This document shows positions 45,501-57,240 of a stretch of DNA of 64,000 nucleotides, one piece after another. The notes below the pieces were generated by a model. That model ran no database searches and had not been told where the DNA came from. It saw only the letters and a list, made by a program, of their open reading frames with translations. The stretch's first letter is position 1. Every line of letters starts with the position of its first letter. The DNA lies in contig BDSI01000045.1 in the NCBI GenBank assembly GCA_003117195.1, positions 338,589 to 402,588 on the forward strand, written 5' to 3'. A program made the translations under genes and the position numbers. The DNA comes from Eudorina sp. 2006-703-Eu-15. Lineage: Eukaryota; Chlorophyta; Chlorophyceae; Chlamydomonadales; Volvocaceae.

Positions 45501-48500
45501 CTACCTCTGGCTGCGCTGCTGACCGGCCGCGGACTGCAGGACCGGGGTGCGGCCGGCAGTGACCCGAAACAGGACACCCAAGTCTCGCTATACCGCTCAT
45601 CCCACAGCTGTATCATTCGGTACATTCCGTACCACCAGCACCACCACCAGCACCGGCACTGCCGCCCGATGCCCCCCGTCCGCGATCGGACTTGCGCTCT
45701 GTCTACCAATTTCCCACACCTCCCCGCGCCCGCCCTCTACCTACCAATTTCCTATACTCCACCGCCCCCAACATGTCTGCCAATCTCCTGCACCTCCCTC
45801 GCTCCCGCGTCCCTATCTCAACGGATCCCCCTTCCCTCCCGCTTCCTCCCCACTTAATTCCACTGCTGCGCAGCCCTCGTCCACACCCTCGCCGGCGGCG
45901 GCCTCCGCATCAGCCCCGAGGACGAGCTGGACCCGCCCGCCCTAAACATCGTACGGCAGTTGAAGCAGCAGGCGGCGATGTCCTGGTGGGCGCCGGGCCA
46001 CCCGGGTTGGGGCATCTTCAAGGACGGCAGCGGCATGGGGCCGGCGCGGGGGCACGGCCCGCCGGGGCAGGTCGCCGCCGCCGTCGCCGCCGCCGCCGCG
46101 ATAGGGTACTCGATGCAGCAGTCGCTGCGTGGCGGCGGCCCCGGGGTGGGCCTCCTGGGCCTCCAGGGGGGGTTGCAAGACGCGGCGGCGGCGGCGGCAG
46201 GGCCGGGGCCGCCGGTGCAGCGGCGGGGCAGCGCTTGCGGCCCATCGGGTCAGCAGCATCAGCACCAGCACCAGCACCAGGCCGGGGCTGCGGGTGTGCT
46301 CATGGGCAATTCAGCGGCAGCGGGCCTGGCTGCCGCGCTGATGGCGGCCGGCGGGGCCGGCGGCGCCGCCGGCGGCGGGCAGCAAGGGGGCCTTATGCAG
46401 CAGCCGCAGCAGCAGCAGCTGAGCCGGCATCCCTCCCCTGCGCCGCCGGGGCTGGCGACCGGCGGCAGCTCCGGCAACCTGAACGTCAATGCGGGCGGGG
46501 GAAACGCGATGCCGGCGGCGGTGGGAGCCCAGCTCCTGCAGCAGCTCATTGCGGCGCACGGTCAGGCCTCCCAGCCGCAGCAGCCGGAGATGACGTCCGC
46601 GGGCAGTGGGCCGGGGGCTGGCGCAGGGGCGGGGCCCAGCGGGCGGCTGGCAGGGGAGCTGTCCGCCCTGGCGGCGGCCAACCTGGGTACGCTGCCGGGG
46701 GCCGGGCCGCAACCTACGCAGCAGCAGCAACAGCACCCGCACCAGCCGCACCAGCAGGCTGCACCGCCCCCGCAGCAGCAGCAGCTGCAACCCTCCCTGT
46801 CATTAGGGCTGCGCCTGGGACTTGGACTTGGCGCACAGCTGCAGGTACGGCGGGGGTTGGTGGGGCCACGACCGTTGTTAGGGGCGGACACTACCGTAGT
46901 TGGAAACATCGGGTGGGTTTACATCACAACACCACCATGTGTGGAGCTGTGGGCAACGTCGACCGCAGCGGCGTCGCTGCCCTTTGCACTTGCCATTTGT
47001 AGGATCAGCACAGCATTCGCACTCCCGCATTTGTCACGCAGCACAGCACCATCTGCCGTGGGGCTGCTTCCCCCCGGCGTAGTCCCGACCACCCCCATCC
47101 GACCACCCGCATCCGAACACCCGCATCCGAACACCCGCGTCCGAACACCCCCATCCGACCACCCGCATCCGACCACCCGCATCCCACCACCCGCATCCGA
47201 CCACCCGCATCCGACCACCCGCATCCGACCACCCGCATCCCACCACCCGCATCCGACCACCCGCATCCGAACACCCGCCACCACCCGGCAGGCGCTATGG
47301 GCCCGACAGGAGCAATCGCACTCGCAGCAGAAGCAGGAACCGGGCGGGCACCACCACCACCACCACCACCAGCAGGCCCCCCGTCCTTCGGAGCAGGGGG
47401 GTGACGGGGAGACCGGCTCACCCTTGACGGCTCACAGATCGCAGGCCCAGCTGGCAGTGCCGCCACAGGGCGCTCCCGCCGCGGGGCCGGCATCTGCGGA
47501 TCCCGTGGCGGCGGCGGCGGCGGCCGCCGCCGCCGCGACTGTGATGGGCCGTGGCGTCGGCATTGGGAAGCGCGCCCGGTCCCCCACGCCCTCGACTCCG
47601 CCCTCCCCAGGCCCAGCCGGCTCCCCGCACACGGCCACCACGGGCGGTGCGCCCACGGCCCAGCTGCTCGCCACCATCACCTCCATCCCCTCGCTCAGCT
47701 CTTGTCTGGCGTCGGCGCCCGCGGGCGGCGGCGGTGGCGGCGCCCCGGGCCAAGCGGCCCGCGGGTCACTCGGCATCGCATCGCTGCTGCCCAACTTCAG
47801 CTTCGGCCCCGACGGCCGCATCATGATCGTACAGTCGCGGGAGCTGCCCGGTAACGGCAGCGCGCCGGACCTCACAAAGCTGTCAGGTGCCGCCGCGACT
47901 GCCGCCAGCGGCGGTCACGCCACTGCAGACGCGGCGGCGGCGGCGGCGTCGAAGCGCGGGTCGCGGCGCACTCCGCCGCCCTCACCCAGGGCTGTGGCGG
48001 CGGGGAGGGGACAGGAGGCCGCGGCGGCGGGTTCGAGCCAGCAAGGGGAGGGGTTGGCCCGTCGGGAGGGTCCCGAGGCGTTGGAGCAGCAGCCGCGGCA
48101 GCGGCGGCGGCTGGGGCCGAGCACCAGCAGCGATGACACCGACAGCAAGGGCTCCGCGAGGGCACGCGGTGGAGGCGGAGACGACGACGACGACGGCGAC
48201 GGCGCGGAGAGAGGAAGGGACCGGACAAGGTAAGCGTATGGGTCAGAGAGGCGAGGTCCAACTTTAAAGCTGGGTCAAGGGGAAGCTGCCGCTGGGGAAG
48301 AATAGGCCATTTGGACCCTTTCGGCCATCGCGGCAATGTACCGCGGCAATGTGTCTAAGAGGCACGGGTCCAGCAGGCATGATCCCGCCGTGCCATCGCC
48401 CCCGCCAACCCTCTCTGCCCTCCCGCTGACTGCCCTTGTGCGCGCGGACTCCGCAGGGGCTCGGCGACCGAGGGGGAGGCGCGGGCGGGCGCGGACAGCG

Positions 48501-51500
48501 GCGGAGGCAGCGGAGGCGACACGGACATGGCCCGCCAGCCCACACTGCAGCAGGGCCTGGCGGAGGGATCCTCCCGCCCGCAGTCCCGAGCCACACCCGT
48601 GCCTCAGGTCGGGGGGCGGTAGGGGGGCGGTAGGGGGCGCCTGGGACGCTGTACCCCCCTGTGTGTGGGTGGGTAGGGGTGGGAGATAAGGAAGTGCAGC
48701 GGGATGATGATGTGGCGCCGCACTCGGGCTAGGAGGAGAGGCCACAGGTCACGGGCCCCATGGCGGGCGGGACCCAGAGACAGCTCCGAGGGCTGCAACG
48801 GACAGCCGGGGGGGGGGTCGAGGCAGTCGCTGTCTTTATTGACGAAAAGGGGGTCGAGGCAGTGCCGCCATCGTCCAAAACGGGGAAGTGGACTCGCGCA
48901 GGGTTTCGGCCTGTCGCCAGAAGCCAAAACCATTTGGCAGGGCAGCTTTTGGTTTGCCCTCGTAGATGCAGGGAAATAAGAACCTTAAAAGAGGCAGGCC
49001 GGGAAACACTTCTTGAGTGCTCCGGTCATGTTCGGCATCATGGCCACCACAATCACGGCCACGACAGGGATTCCTGGCCACCACCGGTGCCAGGAGTCTC
49101 AACAGCTCAGTCCTGAAGGGCTTGGTAGCGCTTTCCTGGCGTCGCGGATGCACACGGGGGGCGGTCACCAGGAGTCGAGGACACGGCATCAGAGTGTGTT
49201 TTGGCGGTAGATAGGTGTGCGATTGATCCTCCTGCGCCTGCAGATTTCCGGGTCCTTTTCTTAGTGTGGAAAATAGTTGGCAGAGCTGAGATTTCCGGCT
49301 CTCTACAGCGTAAAATAAATGACATCTCGCAGGGTTTTTATGGGTCCGGGAATTTTTGGTCCGTAATTATATTTTTATCCAAGACAGCAACCCTGGTTTG
49401 AGGACCGGCAAGGGAGACTAGCACGGGTGTTTTATTCAGCGCAGCGGCTGCCGTTCGGCCACCACGAGGTCAGGGCAGGTCAGAGGGGGAGGACTCGTAG
49501 GACATCAAAGAGGAGAGCAGCGGAGAGAGCACCGCGCAATGTGTGAAAGCAGAGCTGGGACTGCTGCGCGCTGGCACGGCCTGGGAAGCTCTCAGCTCAC
49601 CCACGCGGGACATGCGGCAAGCCTGGACACGCCCAGCCCTGGGAAACCGTGCGTGCGACACACGCGCCCGGCAGGGTCGAGTCGTGTACGGGCGTGCCGT
49701 ACTCTTTTCCACATATTTAACATTATATCTATAAACACAGAGGTTCGGGTCGGACGGGTCTCTTGCACGCGAGTGCCCCACACGATTCCCAGGGTCGCCC
49801 GGCTGTTTGCCCTCTCCCCGCGCAGCCCCAGGGCCCATGGATCCGTCGGACCTTGGGTTACGGCGTGGTGTAGTGTACGGCACTCAACTCATTCAATGTC
49901 ATCTATATAATAGCCGTTCGTTGCCGTCAGCTGCTTTTCAGGGCTTCCCCCGCCACGCCCCTGCCCCCCGCCTGACGTCTCTGGGTCTGGATTTCCGTCT
50001 CCACCGCCCCTTGTGGTGCCATCATCAGGTGGTGTCGCTGTCCGAGATCCACGCGACGCCCTTCAGTGCGGGACTGCCGCCGGAGCTGCTGGCGGTCATC
50101 GCGGAGCAGGCGGCGGAGCAGGCCGAGAGCGCCGCGACGGCGGAGCGCGCAGCGCGAACCAGCGGCGGAGGCGTCAGCGGCACGGGCAGCGGCAGCGACT
50201 GCGGCGGCGGCGGAGGCGGGAGGTTTGTCGGCACGGGCAGGAGCAGGGGCAACACGGCCGGTGCTGACAGGCAGGAGGAAGCGCGTGACGGCCTGTGCCT
50301 GGTGGGGCCAGCCAAGCCGGGAGCGGAGTGGACGGGGGCAAGTGGAGGTGGAGGTGGAGGCGGCGGCGAGGGCACCGGTGAAGCCAGTGCCGCCGCAGCA
50401 ACCGCCGCCGGCGCCGACGCCCCGCGTGAGGGACGGCTGCGCGCCAGTAGGGGCAGCGGGGACGTCGGCGGTGGCGGCGGCAGGGCGCTGCAGAGGCGTG
50501 ACAGCACGCGCAGCGGCGAGAAATCTGGCGCGAGCAACGGCGGCGGCGGCGGCAAGCACGCCAGCGATCGCGGCGGGCCGGGATTGCGCGACGTCGGCGA
50601 CGGCAGCAACGGCGGTGCCGGTGCCGGACCCTTCGGGGGGCGCAGTGGCGCCGCCGCGGCGGCGGCAGCGGCCACCGCCCTTGGCGGGCCTCTGGCTTCC
50701 CTGGAGTCCCTGGAGCTGCTGGCCTTCCTGTCCTCCGGCCTGCCTCAGGGAGTCTCGCTAGGCACAGAACTTGCGAACCAGTTGGCCCTCCTCTCCTCGC
50801 CGGGGGGGACGGGCCCCGGCGCCAACATCTTCAGCGGCCGCGACGGCGGCAGCGGCGGCGGTGCAGGCACAGGTGGAGGCGGCGGAGGCGGCGGAGCCAG
50901 CACGGCAGCGCCGGGGGCCAGTGCCGGCGGCGGGGGCAGCAGAAACAGCGCTGCGGCGGGCGCGGGAGCTGAGGGAGTTGAGAGCAGGGGGACGGCCGCG
51001 GGGACGGGCGGCGACGGCGGCGGCGGCTCGGCGGGTGCTCCCCAGTCCTCGGGGCTCCTCTCGCAGTCGCACTCCCACGGGATGGCGTCGCTGCTGGCGG
51101 CCGTGGCGGCGGCGGCGGCGGCGGGTGAGGAGCAGCAGCAGCAGCCGCAGGACTCCCTTCCGGTGCTGCCCCATCACCAGACGATGAGTCAGCCGCAGCC
51201 GCCGCCGCGGGGTCACCCGCAACAGCCCCCGTCGTCGGACACGCACCACCTGTCTGCTGGCGGCGGCGGCGGCGGGAACGGAAATGGGAACGGGAGCGGC
51301 GGCCCCCAGCCGTCGCCGTTGATGCTCCTGCAACAGCAGCTACGCGACCGGGAACATCTGCGGCACCTACAGCGCCAGCAGCAGCAGCAGCACCAGCCAC
51401 ACCAACCCCCGAACCCGCAGGCGCAGAGCCAGCAGGCGGCAGCGGCCGCTGCCGCCGCCGCGGCGGGCCTGCAGGCGATGCTCGGCGCTGCGATGGGCTC

Positions 51501-52149
51501 AGGCTTCGGCGTCCGAAGCGACGCGGCTAGCGGCGGCGGCGGTGGCGGCGGTCCCGCGGGTCGCACCAGCAGCTCCAACCTGGCCCACTTTGCGGCCGGC
51601 GGCTTCGACCTCAGCGCGATGCTGCGGGAGGCAGGCGGGGCCACCATGCCCGTAATGTCCTCGACGTTTCGGGCCCTTCCCTCCAGTGGGCCCTACCACC
51701 CAGGGTCCGACATCCGCCACGGCCACAGCCACGGCCACAGCCACGGCCACAGCCATACCCACGGCCACAGCCATAGCCATACCCACCACCAGGCCCACGG
51801 CCACCGTCAGGCCCACCACAGCTTCGACGGCCACGGCCTCGGCGGCCACGGGGGCCCGCAGAGCGGCGTTCTCAGCCACAGCTTGCCCATACCCGCGCTC
51901 ACCGGCCTGGGGCCGTACACGTACGACGGACGGGGCGGCGCGCCCGGCACCGCGTTCCACCGCCGCTCGGAGCCGGTCCTGAGGGCTGCACCGTTGGACG
52001 TGGTCGGAGGCGACAGTGGCGGCGTTGAGGAGGGGGCCGGGGGTGATGGAGGGGGTGGTGGCGGAGGCGGGGCAATGTCTTGGTCGCATGTTCCGCCCGG
52101 TTGGCGGCCGGGCCAGGGGCCAGGAGGGGTGGGTGGGGCCCACCACTGA
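39578..52149 (+). CDS. giant CBP60-like (calmodulin-binding-protein-60 domain) protein
   Basis: Twelve exons: 39578-39607, 40781-41385, 41783-42038, 42793-42894, 43224-43301, 43670-43831, 44529-44771, 45090-45273, 45874-46844, 47310-48229, 48457-48607, 50029-52149; about 1940 residues. The first 600 residues follow the plant CBP60 order: helix EYVALRLRSFARRFALQ, strand LVLLDGVMF, LPELTVTDSSEALLTG with KPPFRLLVTAV, FAYAVSDEFVV, the LLDDHVSKIEHIGRETVKKL helix, VTSVGQFLAL and LSKEKWEEAASHAAQAV. CBP60 proteins such as CBP60g and SARD1 are plant DNA-binding regulators of immunity; some bind calmodulin. The remaining about 1300 residues are Gly/Ala/Gln-rich with an acidic patch and a (HGHS)n block near the C terminus. 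The upstream residues KSALVSSLG resemble the CBP60 start, so the true first exon may be further left. Intron 3 begins with GC. Confidence 0.65.
42039..42792 (+). other. GC-AG intron of the CBP60-like gene
   Basis: Exon 3 ends ...ATGCTGGAG and the intron begins GCAAGG, the usual context of a minor GC-AG donor. Joining to 42793 is in phase and gives the smooth strand NNVMLELVLLDG. A GT alternative (AAC|GTGATG at 42027) also keeps phase but drops four residues. Confidence 0.6.
42101..42146 (+). repeat. intronic dispersed repeat (introner-like)
   Basis: GGTATAGGGAATTGGTAGAC followed by ATATCCGCACTGCGCTGG, about 65 bases into the GC-AG intron, in sense with the gene. Confidence 0.85.
43992..44020 (+). 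repeat. intronic dispersed repeat (introner-like)
   Basis: GGTGTAGGAAATTGGTAGAC then ATATCTGTA, in intron 6 of the CBP60-like gene, in sense. Confidence 0.85.
44264..44415 (-). repeat. two antisense intronic repeat copies
   Basis: Antisense cores at 44264-44292 (TGTAGGAAATTTGTCGACAT on the minus strand) and 44386-44415 (GTATAGGAATTGGGTAGATA), in the same intron as the sense copy at 43992. Sense and antisense copies in one intron could pair in the transcript. Confidence 0.8.
44781..44860 (+). repeat. best-preserved intronic repeat (head and tail)
   Basis: Starts 9 bases after the 5' splice site at 44772. Head GGTATAGGAAATTGGTAGAC, then ATATTTATACTGCGCTGG, a purine-rich middle, and tail TTTCGCTGTCTTCATTGAC ending at 44860. 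This is the most complete unit and gives an apparent element length near 80 bases. Confidence 0.85.
45697..45800 (-). repeat. cluster of three antisense intronic repeat cores
   Basis: Antisense cores at about 45700, 45740 and 45772 (plus-strand forms CTGTCTACCAATTTCCCACA, CCTACCAATTTCCTATACTC and CATGTCTGCCAATCTCCTGC), just upstream of the acceptor of the exon at 45874. They supply much of the pyrimidine-rich 3' part of the intron. Confidence 0.75.
47096..47288. repeat. 14-bp minisatellite in an in-frame intron
   Basis: About 13 copies of CCGCATCCGACCAC with CCGAAC and CCCACC variants, in the intron 46845-47309 of the CBP60-like gene. The intron is 465 bases (a multiple of three) and open in the gene frame. 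Confidence 0.92.
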
Positions 52150-55100
52150 GTAATGTCCAGATCTTGATGCAATGCAAGCGGGACCCGGCTGCAGGAGGCA
52201 GGGTGTTGGGGAAATGGTGAGGGAGGGCGGGGAGGAAGGTGCGGGAAGGCGCAGGAAGCTGCCACATCAAAGGGTTCCGCAGGGTCCCATGGGTCACTGC
52301 CAAGCGGTCCGGGGACGTCCTGGCGTCCCGCCGGGGTGGTGGGGCCCACGCGTTGAGCCTCGGCCGCCTCTGCCGCTTGCTGCTGCTGTTGCTGCTGCTC
52401 GATAGCGGAGCGCGACTGGAGCACGAATGCGGGTGAATGCGTGTATGTGTGTTTAACAAGAAGCCCACCCACATGCGTGTATGTGTGTATGTGATTAGAA
52501 TAAAAACCCGACCGACCGAACCCAGGTGCAGATATACTTGGCATAAAACACACTCACCTCCCCGGTTGGGGCGTCCGTCCGTCCGTGCGAAGGGCGCGCA
52601 CCCGGGCCCCGGGGGCCCCTCCCTCCCTCTCTCCCTGGTGAGCGGACTTGAGTCGTCGGCCTTCCCCGTGATGCCGCTCCTGGCTTCCTAGCGCTGCATG
52701 ACAGGGCGCTCTCTTGACGCGCCCGGCTGGGTGTCGCCTGCAACCGCCAGCAATCGGATGGTTGGGTGGGTGTGGGTGGGTGGGTGGATTGGGGCGGCAG
52801 GGGCGGGTCGCGGCCCATCTTGGCTTGGACAACGGCCAGTCTTGCAAGCACCGTATAAACCCGCCTGCGGTTACCGGTGCGTCGTGTGTGCGAGGGCGGG
52901 GCCGGGGGCGGGGTTGGCTTTGCGTCGTTACATGGTCGTTGTATGGTGGTTACACACGGTCGGGCCGTTGCGCGGTTACATTGTCGGATCGTTGTGCCTC
53001 CTGACATTCGACATGCCCCAACAGTCCAGTCAGGTGTCCTCGCGGGGCGTTGTGAGACTGAACGGCCGTGGCAGTGCCCCCGGGTTGGCTCCAGGGGAGG
53101 GCCGCCTCCGCGCCCTCCCTGTCCTGGCGCGGAGGCGATCGTGGAGCGTCCCACGAAGACCGTCGTGGAGCCTCCCATGAGGAGGGGAGGGACGGCTGGT
53201 CGGCGCTCCGGACTCGGGGAGGCGGTTTTGAGATAGTCCTTGCTGCATTGCTCGCGGAACAGACAGCGATGGCCCGGAAAGGTCGCCGCCCCGGCGCCTT
53301 CCTCCGCGGCGGCTCTTGCACTCTTGTTGTCTGACACACAGGTGCGGTACGTGACCTGCGTGTTCTCGGAGGACATCGCGGCGGCATCCATTGTGGACAT
53401 CCAGGGTCACGTGCGCGCGCATCGTATCGCACCGCTGAAACGCCAAAGTGCAGCGCGACGCAACGCCACATACGGACGGAAGGACGGACGGAAAGACGGA
53501 TGGACGGACGAACTGAGCACAGTGATTCATCTAGCACGTTGGCCAGAGGGCTTCCCAGCCGGCATCATGCGGAGGTCCTTTACCGCCTCCATGGGGGCAC
53601 AAAGGGGCACCGGTTGTCAGAGCGCCGCCGCATCCCCCTCCCCGGGCCCGGGGGGGGGGTGTGGACACCCGGGGCGGGGACCACACATCGGTAGATGAAG
53701 CTGAGCATGAGCCCCCGAGCTTCCGGCGCCACGACCTGGCCGAGGTGGGAGCGGCGCTTCGTAGGGTAGGCGGGGGCTGGAGCCTTGCGTGTATGAGAGG
53801 ACTGAGCCGCGAGCCTTGCGTATGTGTGTGTGTGGGGGGGGCTTTGACGTTTGGGGGAGGGTGGGGTGCTGATCTGTTTGTGGGGAGCTGGTAGGGTTCG
53901 GGCCGCGAATCGCCGAACCCAAACGGACATGGGGGGCTGGAGCCTTGCGTTTGACTTGTTTGACCTGCTTGTGAGGAGCCGGTAGAGCACGGCCCGTGAA
54001 CACATGTAAGCTGTGGGGCAGGCAGTCTGGGAGTGCGAGGCTGGTGGCTGGAACGCACGAACACCGGGGGCGTTTTGAGGGGGGAAGGAGGGGGCGGAGC
54101 CCTGCCAAGACGAATCTGCGGTTCGATCCTGGGTTCGTTGGTTTGTGTCGGCTGTGGGCCAACGGGCTCACCACGCCTTCACACGGCACCCGGCGCCACA
54201 GTTCCTTTCGGCCGGCGCGGACGCCGATGGCGTTTGATACCTATCGTACGTTCTTCAGTTGGTAGAACAAGGCGCGTGACACGTGAAAGGCGGCGTGATA
54301 GATCCTGGGGTCCAGGCAAACTCCGGCGACGGGTCATTGGTGTGTGCTGCTTGTTTCTGCGGGTGCTGAGGGCGGAGAGCGGACCTGCCGGTTGTTCTTC
54401 GGGTTGATCGGTCCCCGCCGGGTTGAAGCAGTTCAGGTCCGGGGCTAGGGTTGAAGGTCCTGGTGAAGTGGGTAGCTTTTGCCAGTCAATCTTGTTCATA
54501 TACGGTAACTTGACCTGAACACGGTTTTTCCCTCCAGCCTGACGGCGCAGCTTGTGTTTCAAGTATGTGGAAGTCATACCTGGGGATAGTCGTTGCTAGC
54601 CGGCCTTCCTGAGCGTTGGAGTATGTACGGGGTACGGCAGACGACGGGTGTCGTGCAATGCTGTGTACTCACAGCGCAACGTGCACGCATACAAATGCAC
54701 CGCCCGCACAATCCGGCAATAAGGAGATGCACCCGGACCCGGACCCAACACTGGCCACTCCACAACGCGGCGGCTTGAAGCATGTTGTGTTGTGCTTCAT
54801 CGTCGTTTGGCCGCAAGGTTAAGAAGAAAATGTTCAGACTCTGGAGATTCTACCTCGTACAGCGTTTGGGCGACTTGGTTGACCTGGTTCTGGCAACCAA
54901 CTGTGTGAATGCTGTGTACACCGGACCGGCCCCCGCCTGTGTGCTGTCACAGGCGCTATCCGTGCACAACGCCGCTTCTATTTTGCCGCAAATGTGAGGG
55001 ACGGCCATCGGCTTTGCCGCAATCGCCCAGGTGTGATCTGGCGAGCTGCTGTGCCGAGAGAGTGACGATGGCCAGGGGTGGCGAAGACGCGGCGGCATGA

Positions 55101-57240
55101 AAACGGTGTTAACCTGTCCTTTCCTTGTGATGATTCAGGCAGAGGGGCTGATGGAACCAGCAAGAGGTAGACAGTCTAGTCTTCAAGGTAGACGGCAGGA
55201 GGCAGCTGCTCCGCTGCTGCAGCTGTAGAGAGGTCCATTAATGCTGTTGAGGAGGCGGAGGAAGGGGTGCCGTAGGCTGGTCGATAGCGACTGCACGGCG
55301 GTGGGGTGGGGTGAGGTGGGTAAGCTTGTGAGCGTTCACACTCGTGCGGCATCTCGGTTGGAGGTATGGTTGTTAGGGCCGCGGCATGGATGGGTGCGTG
55401 ATGGATTCTTTACATTGGGTCATTCTCCCCCCCCCACACACACACGGGGTTGCAAGACATATGACGCAGCACGCTTGGCGCACACGATATGGTGAAAATG
55501 AAGACCGTGACGTGCCGGTTTGAAAGCACGCGGCCGGGGTTTGCAGGGCATCCTCATTCGTATGTACCGTCCGTGCCGTCTCAATACACCGGCTCCATAG
55601 AGTCGGTCAATCAAACACCTCCATGAACCGTGACACCGTGACAGTGTTGTGGCAAGGTGTGGCACTAAGAGTGTTTACGAAAAAACTGAGTGATTGCGCG
55701 AGGTTTGCAGAGACATCCTCAGGTCAGGCACAGGGCCCAGCGAGTCATGCCGTCTGTGTGGTTCTGGTACTGGTGAATCTGACAAATAAACTAACAAATC
55801 ATGGAGTCATACTATACCGAGACGCCACGACAGTGGAAGCACTTTGTCCAGGCACACTAGGGTCTAATCGGCTATATCTTACGCACCAGTCTCCGCCGTC
55901 AGATCACACCGACGGATCTCCCCAAGAACCTCCTGCCCCCATCTATTATCCTATTTATACTTACTACACACACATCGTCATGTAAAAAAGGAACCGGAAA
56001 CACCTGCAGACGCAACTCGCCGCTGGACGCTCGCCAGGCGCGCTTCCGAGGTTGGAGACGTCCGGCGCCCAATGTCGTAAAACCCTAAACCCCTTGTCAG
56101 CCGTCAAACCCAAATCATCGACGAAAAACGCGCAACGAACAATTGTGCGCTCTAATTAAATCGCCGGCACGCATACTGCTAAACATCTATCATTCGTCCG
56201 GGTCGCTATGAAACTAGAGCTGCCAGAGCCTCATCAGATCGGCCGGAGGCTACATAGGACTAGAATAGGCTACACGGACCTACCTGCACCTTCCGACTGC
56301 CTCCCAAGCAACACTTCGTACTAAATAAAAGGATGCCGCTGTAGGGGAGCAGCGGAACGGATCAATGGCCCTCAGTGGCCTACGTTCCCAGTAGGCCGCT
56401 GGAACCGCCGCAGGCCGAACCGCACCGCCCCACGCCACACCGAGCTTCCATATAAATGAACTCCTATGAACTATCATCAGTTAATCACAGTCCCAATACC
56501 TAGACGCCTTGTCTGTGCCTCTTTCCACATCGCCAAATCAATCAATGTATCACACACGTCCAGCAGGCATCAAGGATCACGGCGCATGCCAGTTCAATCC
56601 AAGAAGTAATCTCAGTTAGTTGGACCAGTTCTGTTTGGACCAGTTCTGTTAGTGCACCCGTCAGTTAGTCTGTTAATCAGTTGCCGCAGGGCGTCCCCCC
56701 GTTACTAGCGATGCAACAACCCCTGCGTCTGCCCATCTGCGTCCCGATAAACAATAATACACACCCGGTTTGGGTCGGGCGGGTCGCTTATGTAAACACA
56801 CACGTGTGCGTGTTATAAACAACAGAAACACGCACACCACGTGCGCACAGTTTAGGGAGGGCCCCTCCGGAACCGGCACTCAACCGGCACGGTGCCGGCT
56901 GTGTGCCGGGCACAGCCGCCAGGATGCAAGAGATAGAGCACGACGCGCCCCACACGGGGCCCCCATCCGCCGCCGACTCACCTCCCGACCAAACCCACGC
57001 CGATTGATACCAGTTCATCACTGAACCACACAACCTGCTCGCACCCCATCCAACATTCTATGCGTCATCTCCATCACCCCAGCCATCACCATGCATTGCG
57101 CAACAGCACATACACACACACGCTTATCTAAACACACGCACGCCCACACATACAGTGCACCGCTTTAAGCCATCAGCGCATCGCAGCGCGCGACCCCAAC
57201 CCAACCCACCCCTACCCAACCCACACATCATCATCATCAA
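52150..57240. other. 5-kb convergent intergenic region
   Basis: Between the CBP60-like gene (+) and the ECM glycoprotein gene (-). It contains GGAC/GGAA short repeats (53455-53510), C-rich runs and relatively AT-rich DNA from about 55.6 to 56.8 kb. Long open frames such as 52495-53400 (-) show no domain, no splice context and biased composition; no gene is called. Confidence 0.5.

Noticed and set aside
49807..50028. ATG at 49807 as the start of a separate 780-residue gene
   Set aside because: A CAG acceptor at 50026-50028 joins in phase to the CBP60-like exon ending at 48607, and sequence before 50029 is not coding-like.
52495..53400. 301-residue minus-strand open frame
   Set aside because: Pro/Arg/Thr-rich with no domain and crossing short tandem repeats; chance open frame in GC-rich DNA.
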